Source: Pelomonas sp. CA6
GTDB lineage: Bacteria; Pseudomonadota; Gammaproteobacteria; Burkholderiales; Burkholderiaceae_C
Direction of reading: 5' to 3'
Length of the DNA: 64,000 nucleotides
NCBI RefSeq assembly: GCF_022549225.1
Contig: NZ_JAKZFD010000002.1
Location: 248,001 to 312,000 of the forward strand
Shown here piece by piece: positions 38,078 to 48,656 of this stretch; positions within the stretch are counted from its first letter, which is position 1; each line of letters starts with the position of its first letter. A program made the position numbers and the translations under genes. Under the pieces are notes generated by a model. It saw only the letters and a program-made list of their open reading frames with translations. It was not told the DNA's origin and searched no databases.

Positions 38078-40234
38078 ATGTCCGACATGCCCGAGGCCAG
38101 CCCCGCTCCCGCGCCCCGTCCCAAGTCCGCGCCGCAGAAGGCGATGGAGAAGCTGGGCCTGCTGCGCGACATCGACCTGGCCCTGCACCTGCCGCTGCGC
38201 TACGAGGACGAGACCCGGCTCACCCCCATCGCCGAGGCGCGCGACGGCGACACCGTGCAGTGCGAGGGCGAGGTGGTGGACAACCGCATCGAGCTGCGCG
38301 GCCGGCGCCAGCTGCTGGTCAAGCTGCGCGACGAGCGCGGCGCCCAGCTGCTGCTGCGCTTCCTGCACTTCTATCCCGCGCAGCAGAAGGCCATGGCCAT
38401 CGGCCTGCGGCTGCGCGTGCGCGGCGAGATCCGCGCGGGCTTCTTTGGCCGCGAAATGGTCCATCCCAGCTTTCGCAAGGTGGACGAGGACACGCCGCTG
38501 GCCGCCGCGCTGACGCCGGTCTACCCGGCCAGCGCCCAGCTGCCCCAGGCCTATCTGCGCAAGGCCATCGCGTCGGCGCTGAAGCGTGCGCCGCTGGACG
38601 AGGTGCTGCCCCCCGCGCTGATGCAGCTGCCGATCACGCGCGGCCTGCCGCCGCTGCGCCAGGCGCTGGAGTTCCTGCACCATCCGCCGCCGGACGCGCG
38701 GCTGCAGACCCTGGAGGACCACAGCCACCCGGCCTGGCAGCGCCTCAAGTTCGAGGAGCTGCTGGCGCAGCAGCTGAGCCAGCAGCGCGCCCAGCGCGAA
38801 CGGGCGCTGCTGAAGGCCCCGGCGCTGCGCGCCGCGCCCGGCGGGCTGCACGAGCGGCTGCTGGCCGCCCTGCCCTTCCGGCTGACCGACGCGCAGCAGC
38901 GCGTCGCCGAGGAGATCGCGCAAGACCTGGCACGGCCGCAGCCCATGCACCGGCTGCTGCAGGGCGACGTGGGTTCGGGCAAGACCGTGGTCGCCGCGCT
39001 GGCCGCGGCGGTGGCGATCGACGCCGGCTGGCAGTGCGCGCTGATGGCACCGACCGAGATCCTGGCCGAGCAGCATTTCCGCAAGCTCATCGGCTGGCTG
39101 GAACCCTTGGCGGTGAAGGTGGCCTGGATCACCGGATCGGTCAAGGGCAAGGCGCGGCAGAAGATGCTGGACGCCGCCGCCTCCGGCGAGGCGATGCTGA
39201 TCGTCGGCACCCACGCGGTGATCGAGGACAAGGTGCAGTTCAAGCGCCTGGGGCTGGCCGTGATCGACGAGCAGCACCGCTTCGGCGTGGCGCAGCGGCT
39301 GGCGCTGCGCAAGAAGCTGCAGTCCCAGGTCGCGCACCTGGACATGGCCCCGGGCGCGCCCGCCACGGCGCAACGCCCCGCCGCGCCGGCGGCATCGCAG
39401 GCGCCGGCGCAGGAGCCGCACATGCTGATGATGAGCGCCACGCCCATCCCGCGCACGCTGGCGATGACCTACTTCGCCGACCTCGCCGTCTCCACCATCG
39501 ACGAGCTGCCGCCCGGCCGCAGCCCCATCGTCACGCGTGTCTTCGCCGACAGCCGGCGCGACGAGATCATCGAGAAGATCGCCGCCGCGGTGCGCGACGG
39601 ACGCCAGGTCTACTGGGTCTGCCCGCTGATCGAGGAGAGCGAGGCGCTGGACCTGAAGAACGCCACCGAAACCCACCAGGAACTCAGCGCCGCGCTGCCG
39701 CAGCAGATGGTGGGGCTGCTGCACGGCCGCATGCCGCCGAGCGAGAAGGCGGCGGTGATGTCCCTGTTCTCCGGCGGGCAGATGAGCGTGCTGGTCGCGA
39801 CCACGGTGATCGAGGTGGGCGTGGATGTGCCCAATGCCAGCCTGATGGTGATCGAGCACGCCGAGCGCTTCGGGCTCAGCCAGCTGCACCAGTTGCGCGG
39901 CCGCGTGGGCCGGGGTTCGGTGGCCAGCGTCTGCGTGCTTCTGTACACCGGCCCGCTGTCCGACACCGGCAAGTCGCGCCTGCGCGCGATGGCCGAAACC
40001 ACCGACGGCTTCGAGATCGCGCGGCGCGACCTGGACATCCGCGGCCCCGGCGAGTTCATGGGCGCACGCCAGAGCGGCGCCCAGCTGCTGCGCTTCGCCG
40101 ACCTGCAGGAAGACGCGCCGCTGCTCGGCGCGGCGCGCCGGCTTGCGCCCCAGCTGCTGGACCAGCACCCGGCGGCGGCGGCGGCGCAGGTGGACCGCTG
40201 GCTGGGCGGCAAGGCCGAGTATCTGAAGGCCTGA
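38078..40234 (+). CDS. recG: ATP-dependent DNA helicase RecG
   Basis: A 718-residue protein (E. coli 693). After an N-terminal wedge domain (GEVVDNRIELRGRRQLLVKL) come the helicase motifs: Walker A GDVGSGKT at 296-303, DEQH at 397-400, MSATPIPRTL, and HGRMPPSEK, with QLRGRVGRG near the C-terminus. RecG reverses stalled forks and processes Holliday junctions. An Ala/Pro-rich insertion of about 25 residues (423-448) sits between motif II and motif III and is absent from E. coli RecG. Start codon choice between 38078 and the next ATG at 38087 is open. Confidence 0.96.
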   Translation: MSDMPEASPAPAPRPKSAPQKAMEKLGLLRDIDLALHLPLRYEDETRLTPIAEARDGDTVQCEGEVVDNRIELRGRRQLLVKLRDERGAQLLLRFLHFYPAQQKAMAIGLRLRVRGEIRAGFFGREMVHPSFRKVDEDTPLAAALTPVYPASAQLPQAYLRKAIASALKRAPLDEVLPPALMQLPITRGLPPLRQALEFLHHPPPDARLQTLEDHSHPAWQRLKFEELLAQQLSQQRAQRERALLKAPALRAAPGGLHERLLAALPFRLTDAQQRVAEEIAQDLARPQPMHRLLQGDVGSGKTVVAALAAAVAIDAGWQCALMAPTEILAEQHFRKLIGWLEPLAVKVAWITGSVKGKARQKMLDAAASGEAMLIVGTHAVIEDKVQFKRLGLAVIDEQHRFGVAQRLALRKKLQSQVAHLDMAPGAPATAQRPAAPAASQAPAQEPHMLMMSATPIPRTLAMTYFADLAVSTIDELPPGRSPIVTRVFADSRRDEIIEKIAAAVRDGRQVYWVCPLIEESEALDLKNATETHQELSAALPQQMVGLLHGRMPPSEKAAVMSLFSGGQMSVLVATTVIEVGVDVPNASLMVIEHAERFGLSQLHQLRGRVGRGSVASVCVLLYTGPLSDTGKSRLRAMAETTDGFEIARRDLDIRGPGEFMGARQSGAQLLRFADLQEDAPLLGAARRLAPQLLDQHPAAAAAQVDRWLGGKAEYLKA

Positions 40235-40246
40235 GGTCAGAGGCGC

Positions 40247-41698
40247 TCAGGACACCCAGGCGATCAGACCCAGGACGCCGACGCCCAGCAGCGGCAGCCA
40301 CGGCGCAAGCCAGGGATGGCGCGGCCGCCAGGGCCGGTGGCGCCCGCGCCAGAGCAGGGCCAGCGCCTCCAGCCCCAGCAGCAGGCCGACCGCCATGGAC
40401 ACCCACAGCGGCCAGCCCGCATAGGCCCAGACCAGCCCCAGCGCGCCCGCCGCCAGCAGCAGTTCGCCGACTTGCTGCAACCGGCTGCGCGGACGCCAGG
40501 CGCCCAGCGCCAGCGCGAGCGCCACGCTGCCCAGCAGCACCGCGCCCAGCCAGACCGGCCACAGCGAACGCGCCGCCGGGGCATCGTCCGGCAGCAGTGG
40601 GAACCGCGGGTTGAGCAGGTGCAGCCCCAGGTCATCGAGCATCATCCGCCCGTTGGCCATCAGCAGCACGGCGCGGCCGGTGGCGCGGCTGGTGCCGATG
40701 AAGCTGCTGAAGCCGCCGGTACCCCCGACGTGCGCGGTGATGACATCGCCATGCGCGGCGATCAGCGCCCAGCCCAGGCCCATGCTCTGTCCCTGCACCG
40801 CGGGGATGTGCGATCGCTGGGCGCCGGCATCGAAGGGCGGCGCCCCATCGCGCAGGCGCTGCAGCAGCGGTGCCATCTGCGCGGCGCTGGCGCGCAAGGC
40901 GCCGGCGCCGACAAATGCGTTCAAGGTCCAGGGCGGCTGCGCGCGACGGCCCCGGTAGCCGCTCACCTGGCCCTGGCGCCAGGCGGGGTCGTCGCCCATG
41001 CTGGCTCCGTCGGCGCCCGCCGGGACGAAGATCTCGCGCCGCATCAGCTCACCCAGCGGCTGCTGTGCCGCAGCCTCCAGCGTGAGCCCCAGCAGCGCGT
41101 AGCCGAGGTTGGAATAGCTCAGCTTCGGCGTGTCCCCCGACGCGGACCAGCGGCGCAGGTCGTCCAGCAGTTCGCTGTGGCTGTAATCGCGGTAGGGGTC
41201 CTCCTGCAGCAGAAAGCTGCTGTCGCGCAGGAAGTCCCAGGACATGGGCAGCCGCGGCAGCCCCGAGGTGTGCGTGGCCAGGCTCAGCAGGGTCAGGCGC
41301 CCGGCGTCGGTGCCGCGCAGCTCGGGCAGCCAGCGCTGCACCGGATCCTGCAGGTTCACGCGCCCGTCGGCCGCCATGCGCGCCAGCAGGCTGCCCACCA
41401 TGGCCTTGCTGATCGAGCCCAATTCGAAGACGGCATCGGCATCGAGCGGCCGGCCGGACCGGTCGGCCTGGCCCAGCAGCAGGATGCGCGGGGTCTTTTC
41501 CTTCCCCTCCAGCAGCACCGCCGCGATCCCCGTGGCGCCGCCGGCGCGCGCGGACAGCGCCGCTTCCAGCCGCTGCTGCGCCTGTCGGCGCCAGGTCTCG
41601 CCCTCGCCGGTCACCGGCGCGTCGGCCGCGAATGCGCCGACGCTGCCGAGCAGCAGGACGGCCACCCCATGGCGCAAGGCCAAGCTCACAACGTTCAT
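40247..41698 (-). CDS. membrane-anchored beta-lactamase-family serine hydrolase
   Basis: A 483-residue protein with an N-terminal signal (MNVVSLALRHGVAVLLLGSV...AFA), a serine hydrolase/transpeptidase-like domain with S95-x-x-K98 (GSISKAM), YSN in LSYSNLGYALLG and HVGGTGG, and about four C-terminal membrane helices. Related class C-like proteins act as D-aminopeptidases, esterases or DD-peptidases rather than beta-lactamases. The start at 41698 follows from signal-peptide position. The substrate is not predictable. Confidence 0.85.
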   Translation of the reverse strand: MNVVSLALRHGVAVLLLGSVGAFAADAPVTGEGETWRRQAQQRLEAALSARAGGATGIAAVLLEGKEKTPRILLLGQADRSGRPLDADAVFELGSISKAMVGSLLARMAADGRVNLQDPVQRWLPELRGTDAGRLTLLSLATHTSGLPRLPMSWDFLRDSSFLLQEDPYRDYSHSELLDDLRRWSASGDTPKLSYSNLGYALLGLTLEAAAQQPLGELMRREIFVPAGADGASMGDDPAWRQGQVSGYRGRRAQPPWTLNAFVGAGALRASAAQMAPLLQRLRDGAPPFDAGAQRSHIPAVQGQSMGLGWALIAAHGDVITAHVGGTGGFSSFIGTSRATGRAVLLMANGRMMLDDLGLHLLNPRFPLLPDDAPAARSLWPVWLGAVLLGSVALALALGAWRPRSRLQQVGELLLAAGALGLVWAYAGWPLWVSMAVGLLLGLEALALLWRGRHRPWRPRHPWLAPWLPLLGVGVLGLIAWVS

Positions 41699-41825
41699 GC
41701 CTCCCCCCTTTCTCCGTCGATGGCGGCAGGCCGGATGCCTGTCGCTTGAAATGATGTCCGTCACCGCGGCGTCACGCGGTCTCTCCAGCATGCGGCGCTG
41801 CCCCCGAACGCCCAGGAGTCATGTC

Positions 41826-43430
41826 ATGGACCGCCGCCGCTTTCTGAATACCAGCGCCCTGTTGCCCGGAGCCCTTTGCGGGGCAAGTCTGCGGCCCGCC
41901 ACGGCCGCCCCCACACCGGCACCCGCCCTCATCACCCGCGACGCCATGCGCCCGCAGATGCCGCATGGCGTGCAAAGCGGCGATCCACTGGCGCGGGCCG
42001 CCATCGTCTGGACGCGCAGCGACCGGCCCGCGCGCCTGTGGCTGGAGTGGTCGACCACGCCCCGCTTCATCAACGCGCAACGCCTGCGCGGCCCCCATCT
42101 GCTCGAGACCAGCGACTTCACCGGCCGCATCGACCTGCAGGGCCTGCCCGCCGGGCAGGAGATCTTCTACCGCGTCATGCTGCAGGATCTACGCAACGAA
42201 CGCGTGATGTCCGAGCCCCTGGCCGGGCATTTGCGCCTACCCGCCGACTTCGGACGCGCCGCGGCGCGACGCGACGTCCGCTTCTGCTGGAGCGGCGACA
42301 CCGCGGGCCAGGGCTGGGGCATCAACGAGGCCTGGGGCGGCATGAAGATCTACGAGCAGATACGCCGCCTCAACCCCGACTTCTTCCTGCACTGCGGCGA
42401 CACCATCTATGCCGACGGCCCGATCAGCGCCGAGGTGAAGCTGCCCGACGGCAGCCTGTGGAAGAACCTGGTGACGGAGCAGGTCAGCAAGGTCGCCGAG
42501 ACGCTGGACGAGTTCCGTGGCCGTTACCGTTACAACCTGATGGACACCCATGTGCGGCGCATGTCCGCCGAGGTCGCGCAGATCTGGCAGTGGGACGACC
42601 ACGAGGTGAGCAACAACTATTCCGACAGCAAGGACCTCCGCGACGACGCGCGCTACACCGAGAAAAACGTGCCGTTGCTGGAGGCGCGCGGCCGCACCGC
42701 CTTCCTGGAATACGCGCCGATGCGGCCCTTCCACGCGGCGGAGTCGGCGCGCGTCTACCGCCACCTGCCGCAGGGCCCGCTGCTGGACCTGTTCGTCGTC
42801 GACATGCGCAGCTACCGCGGCCCCAACAGCGCCAATCTGCAGCGCGAGGAGAACGACGACAGCGCCTTCATGGGCCGCCCGCAGATCGCCTGGCTGCTGG
42901 ATGGGCTGAAGCGCTCCAAGGCGGTGTGGCAGGTGATCGCCGCCGACATGCCACTCGGCCTGCAGGTGGCCGATGGCAAGGACGCCCAGGGCCGCGACCG
43001 CTGGGAGGCGATCGCCAACGGGGACGACGGCGCGCCGGCCGGACGCGAACTGGAGATCGCGCGGCTGCTGGCCGGCATCAAGAAGGCGGGGCGGCACAAC
43101 GTGGTCTGGCTCACGGCCGACGTGCATTACACGGCCGCGCACCACTTCGATCCGGCACGGGCGCGCTTCAGCGACTTCCTGCCCTTCTGGGAATTCGTTT
43201 CCGGCCCGCTGCATGCGGGCGGCTTCGGCCCCAACCCGGCCGATGCCACCTTCGGCATGCAGGTGGTCTACCAGCGCGCGCCCGACGCGCCCAACACCCC
43301 GCCGACCAGTGGCCTGCAGTTCTTCGGCCAGGTCGACATTGACGCGAAAACGGCGGCGCTGACGGTGACGCTGAAGGACCTGGCCGGACAGGCGCTCTTC
43401 AGCAAGACGCTGGCCCCCAGGCGCGCCTGA
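41826..43430 (+). CDS. phoD: PhoD-family alkaline phosphatase/phosphodiesterase
   Basis: A 534-residue protein with a twin-arginine signal (MDRRRFLNTSALLPGAL). Metal-binding motifs of PhoD are visible: CWSGDTAGQGWG, HCGDTIYADGP, WQWDDHEVSNNY and WLTADVHY. An AGGAG site lies upstream. PhoD enzymes release phosphate from mono- and diesters in the periplasm or outside the cell, using Fe3+/Ca2+. Regulation by PhoB is common, but no clear Pho box was found here. It converges on the cyclophilin gene with an 18-bp gap. Confidence 0.92.
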   Translation: MDRRRFLNTSALLPGALCGASLRPATAAPTPAPALITRDAMRPQMPHGVQSGDPLARAAIVWTRSDRPARLWLEWSTTPRFINAQRLRGPHLLETSDFTGRIDLQGLPAGQEIFYRVMLQDLRNERVMSEPLAGHLRLPADFGRAAARRDVRFCWSGDTAGQGWGINEAWGGMKIYEQIRRLNPDFFLHCGDTIYADGPISAEVKLPDGSLWKNLVTEQVSKVAETLDEFRGRYRYNLMDTHVRRMSAEVAQIWQWDDHEVSNNYSDSKDLRDDARYTEKNVPLLEARGRTAFLEYAPMRPFHAAESARVYRHLPQGPLLDLFVVDMRSYRGPNSANLQREENDDSAFMGRPQIAWLLDGLKRSKAVWQVIAADMPLGLQVADGKDAQGRDRWEAIANGDDGAPAGRELEIARLLAGIKKAGRHNVVWLTADVHYTAAHHFDPARARFSDFLPFWEFVSGPLHAGGFGPNPADATFGMQVVYQRAPDAPNTPPTSGLQFFGQVDIDAKTAALTVTLKDLAGQALFSKTLAPRRA

Positions 43431-43448
43431 GGGCCGGCGCCAAACGCG

Positions 43449-44153
43449 TCACTGCAGCCGCTGCACCCAGTACACCAGCACCTCGGTCTGCGGCCTCAGA
43501 TCGCCGCTGCCGTAGTCGTAGACCGGCTGCTGGTTGATGGCCTCCACCGTGCCCATGCCAGAGATCACGCGGCCGAACACGGTGTAGCCCGGCTGGCCGG
43601 GATTTTGGTAGTCCAGGCCCGGGTTGTCGCGGGTGTTGACGAAGAACTGGCTGGTCGCGCTGTTGGGATCGCCGCGCCGCGCCATCGCCAGCGTGCCGGG
43701 CAGATTGGCCAGCCCGTTGTTGGACTCGCTGACGATGGGCGCGTAGGTGGGCGGCTTGTAGCGCATGCCCGGCGTGTAACCGCCGCCCTGGAACACGAAG
43801 TTGCGCTCCACATGGTGGATCAGGGTCTGGCTGTAGAAGCCGTCGGAGACGTACTTCAGGAAGTTGTTCACCGTGACCGGTGCGTAGGAGGGATAGAGCT
43901 CGAACACCATCTCGCCGGCGCTGGTCAGCATGCACACGGTGGTGTAGCGGCTCTGCGCCGAGGCGGCCAGCCCGGCCGGGCTGCAGCTGTAGGTGGGCGG
44001 ATAGGGTTGGGGATTGGGCCGCGGTTCGGGCGGCGGCAGCGGGCGGTCGTCGCGACCGCCGCCCCCACAGGCGCTCAGCAGCAAGCCGCAGCTCAGCAGC
44101 AGGCCGGTCAGGCCGATCAGACGCAGATGACGACGGGACAGTAGATAGCGCAT
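43449..44153 (-). CDS. lipoprotein cyclophilin-type peptidyl-prolyl isomerase, probably catalytically altered
   Basis: A 234-residue protein with a lipoprotein signal (LLSAC, lipid-anchored C29), a proline-rich linker (PLPPPEPRPNPQPYPP), and a cyclophilin domain with VTVNNFLKYVSDGFY and FVFQGGGY. The catalytic arginine of the FHR motif is replaced: the site reads LIHHVERNF (H114 in place of R). The paralogue immediately upstream at 44251-44913 keeps FHR. The domain may thus be a binding scaffold or a weak isomerase in the periplasm. Confidence 0.88.
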   Translation of the reverse strand: MRYLLSRRHLRLIGLTGLLLSCGLLLSACGGGGRDDRPLPPPEPRPNPQPYPPTYSCSPAGLAASAQSRYTTVCMLTSAGEMVFELYPSYAPVTVNNFLKYVSDGFYSQTLIHHVERNFVFQGGGYTPGMRYKPPTYAPIVSESNNGLANLPGTLAMARRGDPNSATSQFFVNTRDNPGLDYQNPGQPGYTVFGRVISGMGTVEAINQQPVYDYGSGDLRPQTEVLVYWVQRLQ

Positions 44154-44218
44154 GGCGGGCTCCTTGCCCCGCTCAACGCGCCCGCCGCACGGTTGTTGAC
44201 GCCGCTGACAGCCTGTTA

Positions 44219-44241
44219 CCGCGGGCGACCATCGCCCGCGG
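44219..44241 (-). terminator. hairpin between the two cyclophilin genes
   Basis: CCGCGGGCGA and TCGCCCGCGG form a perfect 10-bp stem with a 3-base loop, 10 bp after the stop of the upstream cyclophilin gene. There is no run of T, so termination is possible but not certain; it may equally limit read-through or stabilise the mRNA end. Confidence 0.45.
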
Positions 44242-44250
44242 TGGTGGGCC

Positions 44251-44913
44251 TCACTGGGTCTGCGTGACCGCGGTGACGACGACGTCCTGCGTCGGCACGT
44301 TGCTGTACAGACCTTCGTTGCGCACCGGCAGGTTGCGGATGCGCTCGACCACGTCCGCACCGGACAGCAGCTTGCCAAAGACCGCGTAGCCGTAGCCGTC
44401 CGGGTTGGGATAGTTCAGCTTGGCCGCGTTGTCGACGACGTTGATGTAGAACTGGCTGGTGGCGCTGTCGGGCACCTGGGTGCGCGCCATCGCGATGGTG
44501 CCGGCGACGTTGGACAGCCCGGTCTTGCTTTCCAGCGCGATGGGCGGATAGGTGGTGGCCTTGTCGACCAGGCGGCCCACGGTGTCGCGGGCCATGCCGC
44601 CGCCCTGCACGACGAAGTCCTTCTCGACGCGATGGAACAGCGTGCCGACGTAGTAGCCATCCTTCACGTACTTCAGGAAGTTGGCCGTGGTGACCGGCGC
44701 ATGCTGGGCGTCCAGGCCCAGTTCGATCTGGCCCTGGCTGGTGGTGATCAGCACCTTGTGGGTGATGACCATGGTCACCGGCGGGATGGGCTGCGGCTGC
44801 GGGTTGATGGGGCTGCCGGCGTCGGAGCCGCCGCCGCCGCAGGCGGTGATCAGGGCGGCCGTGCCGGCCAGGGCCAGGGCTTGGCCCTGGCGCTTCAGGT
44901 GGGGTGCGCTCAT
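44251..44913 (-). CDS. lipoprotein cyclophilin-type peptidyl-prolyl isomerase
   Basis: A 220-residue protein with a lipobox (LITAC, C25), a proline-rich linker (NPQPQPIPP) and a cyclophilin domain. The active-site motif TLFHRVEKDFVVQGGG is intact, with R95 and Q103 aligning with catalytic Arg and Gln, as in PpiA/PpiB. Cyclophilins catalyse cis-trans proline isomerisation, here tethered to a membrane facing the periplasm. It is a tandem paralogue of the gene at 43449 that has lost the arginine. Confidence 0.92.
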   Translation of the reverse strand: MSAPHLKRQGQALALAGTAALITACGGGGSDAGSPINPQPQPIPPVTMVITHKVLITTSQGQIELGLDAQHAPVTTANFLKYVKDGYYVGTLFHRVEKDFVVQGGGMARDTVGRLVDKATTYPPIALESKTGLSNVAGTIAMARTQVPDSATSQFYINVVDNAAKLNYPNPDGYGYAVFGKLLSGADVVERIRNLPVRNEGLYSNVPTQDVVVTAVTQTQ

Positions 44914-45037
44914 CGTGCTGCTCGCCAAAAAAGCGGGCAGTATGGCGGCCGTCATGCCGCCGTCACACAGGGCGAACCCCGCAGCCGTGCGGGCCGCGCA
45001 CGCTCATGCGTACGCGGTCGGCCCGCGCACCCGCTGC

Positions 45038-46680
<1,643 letters not shown>

Positions 46681-46835
46681 GGGGTCCCCCGGGGTACATC
46701 GCGGTTGGGAACCGGCCGTAACCGGCATCCGGTGGGCCGGCAGTGTAGCCGCCACCCGCCGCAGCCTCCCATTCTGAACGGACCGCCCGGCGTTCCCTCC
46801 GGCGGAGGACAATGCGCCATCCCCAGGAGTTCCGC

Positions 46836-47756
46836 ATGACCTTGACCGAGTTGCGCTACATCGTCGCCGTCGCCCGCGAGCGCCATTTCGGCCGCGCGGC
46901 CGAGGCCTGCTTTGTCTCGCAGCCCACGCTGTCGGTGGCGATCAAGAAACTGGAAGAGGAGCTGGACGTCAAGATCTTCGAGCGCGGCGCCAACGAGGTT
47001 TCGGTCACGCCGCTGGGCGAGGAGATCGTGCGCCAGGCCCAGTCGGTGATCGAGCAGGCCAGCGCGATCAAGGAGATCGCCAAGCGCGGCAAGGACCCGC
47101 TGGCCGGCGCGCTGCGCCTGGGCATCATCTACACCATCGGCCCCTACCTTCTGCCCGAGCTGGTGCGCCACTGCATCGAGCTCTATCCGCAGATGCCGCT
47201 GATGCTGCAGGAGAACTTCACGACCAAGCTGCTGGAGATGCTGCGCACCGGCGAGCTGGACTGCGCCATCATGGCCGAGCCCTTCCCCGACACCGGGCTG
47301 GCGCTGGCGCCGCTGTACGACGAGCCCTTCATGGTGGCCGTGCCCAGCCACCACCCACTGGCCAGCCGCGAGGCCATCAGCGCCCAGGAGCTGAAGGCCG
47401 AGACCATGCTGCTGCTGGGCAACGGGCACTGCTTCCGCGACCACGTGCTGGAGGTCTGCCCCGAATTCGCCCGCTTCTCCAGCGACGCCGAGGGCATACG
47501 CAAGAGCTTCGAGGGCAGTTCGCTGGAGACCATCAAGCACATGGTGGCCTCGGGCATGGGCGTGACCGTGGTGCCCTCGCTGAGCGTGCCGGCCCAGCCG
47601 CCTACCCATCTGCGCTACATCCCCTTCGAAGGCACGCCGCCCAGCCGCCGCGTCGTGCTGGCCTGGCGCCGCACCTTCACACGCTACGAGGCGATCGCCG
47701 CGCTGCGCAATGCCATCTATGCCTGCGAGCTGGACGGCGTCACGCGCCTGAGCTGA
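46836..47756 (+). CDS. oxyR: hydrogen-peroxide-sensing LysR-type regulator OxyR
   Basis: A 306-residue LysR-type protein beginning [25 protein letters not shown], with the peroxide-sensing cysteines at C199 and C208 in [14 protein letters not shown], at exactly the same numbering as E. coli OxyR. Oxidation forms a C199-C208 disulfide that activates transcription of antioxidant genes. The start at 46836 gives this numbering. Catalase and dps lie 0.9 and 4.3 kb downstream and are the expected targets. Confidence 0.95.
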   Translation: MTLTELRYIVAVARERHFGRAAEACFVSQPTLSVAIKKLEEELDVKIFERGANEVSVTPLGEEIVRQAQSVIEQASAIKEIAKRGKDPLAGALRLGIIYTIGPYLLPELVRHCIELYPQMPLMLQENFTTKLLEMLRTGELDCAIMAEPFPDTGLALAPLYDEPFMVAVPSHHPLASREAISAQELKAETMLLLGNGHCFRDHVLEVCPEFARFSSDAEGIRKSFEGSSLETIKHMVASGMGVTVVPSLSVPAQPPTHLRYIPFEGTPPSRRVVLAWRRTFTRYEAIAALRNAIYACELDGVTRLS

Positions 47757-47774
47757 GCCGCGCGAGCCCGCTCG

Positions 47775-48449
47775 CTAGCGCGCCTGCGGCCAGCTGTTCC
47801 ACAGCGTCGCCACCGCCAGGCCGATCAGCAGCAGCCCCATCGCCCCGGCCAGCAGCGACTGCCAGCGGCCGGTGCCGGGCGTCGCGACCCGCTGCGCGCC
47901 CAGCGTCGCGGCCAGCACCGCGCCATAGATCGCGATTTGATTGCCCGCGATGATCAGCGCCAGCCACAGCGCCTGCACCGCCAGGCCGCGTTCCGGACTG
48001 CGCAGAAAGGCCGGGAAGACCGCCAGCATGAAGGCATAGGCCTTGGGGTTGAGCAGGCAGTTGACCATGCCGTTGACGAAGATGCGCCGGCCCGGCGGGA
48101 CCGCGGCGGGTGCCGCGGGCGGGCTCGCCGGAGTGGCCGGCGCCGCCGGCGCCGCGGGCCGCCACGCGGCGCGCAGCATCTGCCAGCCTATCCAGGCCAG
48201 GTACAGCGAGCCGGCGACCAGCAGCCCCTGGAAGGCGCCCGGCAGCAGCATCAGCAGCGCCGACAGCCCGCTGAGGTTGAGCAGCACATGGACCAGCCCG
48301 CCCGCGACGATGCCGGCCAGGGCCAGCAACCCGCCGCGCCGCCCCGACTGCAGCGCATGGCCGACGATGTAGGCCATGTCCATGCCCGGCAGCACGATGA
48401 TGCCGAAGGTCAGCAGGAAAAAGAGCCAGAGGCTGTGCGAACTGTCCAT
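47775..48449 (-). CDS. LysE/RhtB-family exporter
   Basis: A 224-residue membrane protein with about six hydrophobic segments and the LysE/RhtB-type sequence LFFLLTFGIIVLPGMDM at the N-terminus and NPKAYAFMLAVFPAFL in the middle. An alanine/proline-rich cytoplasmic loop (about residues 92-118) interrupts the core. The family exports amino acids or related compounds; the substrate is unknown. It converges on oxyR, 18 bp apart. Confidence 0.88.
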   Translation of the reverse strand: MDSSHSLWLFFLLTFGIIVLPGMDMAYIVGHALQSGRRGGLLALAGIVAGGLVHVLLNLSGLSALLMLLPGAFQGLLVAGSLYLAWIGWQMLRAAWRPAAPAAPATPASPPAAPAAVPPGRRIFVNGMVNCLLNPKAYAFMLAVFPAFLRSPERGLAVQALWLALIIAGNQIAIYGAVLAATLGAQRVATPGTGRWQSLLAGAMGLLLIGLAVATLWNSWPQAR

Positions 48450-48541
48450 GGCTGGGCCCGGCGGCGGTGACGAAGGAGGATGCGCAGTCTAGGCAGCGTC
48501 CCTGACAGCCGCTGTCAGCTGCGGCCCGCCCGCAATTCTGG

Positions 48542-48595
48542 CTATTGCCGCCTTTAGGCTATTAAAATGGCATGTTTGATAGCTGAAATCTAAAG
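48542..48595 (+). promoter_or_regulatory. AT-rich catalase promoter region with OxyR-like half-sites
   Basis: An AT-rich block in GC-rich DNA, 62 bp upstream of the catalase ATG. It contains ATAG-N7-CTAA (48579-48593, close to the OxyR ATAG-N7-CTAT half), and an inverted repeat GCTAT (48558-48562) / ATAGC (48579-48583). The match to the full four-part OxyR site is partial, so OxyR binding is a proposal from sequence and the nearby oxyR gene. Confidence 0.45.
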
Positions 48596-48656
48596 TCTCT
48601 CCATCGCCAAGACGCCCCGCTTCCCAGGGGCCGCCACGACCGCAAGGAGAGACGCC

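Noticed and set aside
38005-40614. Long open frames on both strands over recG
   Set aside because: They are shifted readings of recG and its neighbours, rich in Arg/Ala/Pro with no domains; recG explains the region.
42300-43430. A second phosphatase-like or antisense gene opposite phoD
   Set aside because: The minus-strand frame shows no domain and phoD motifs occupy the plus strand.
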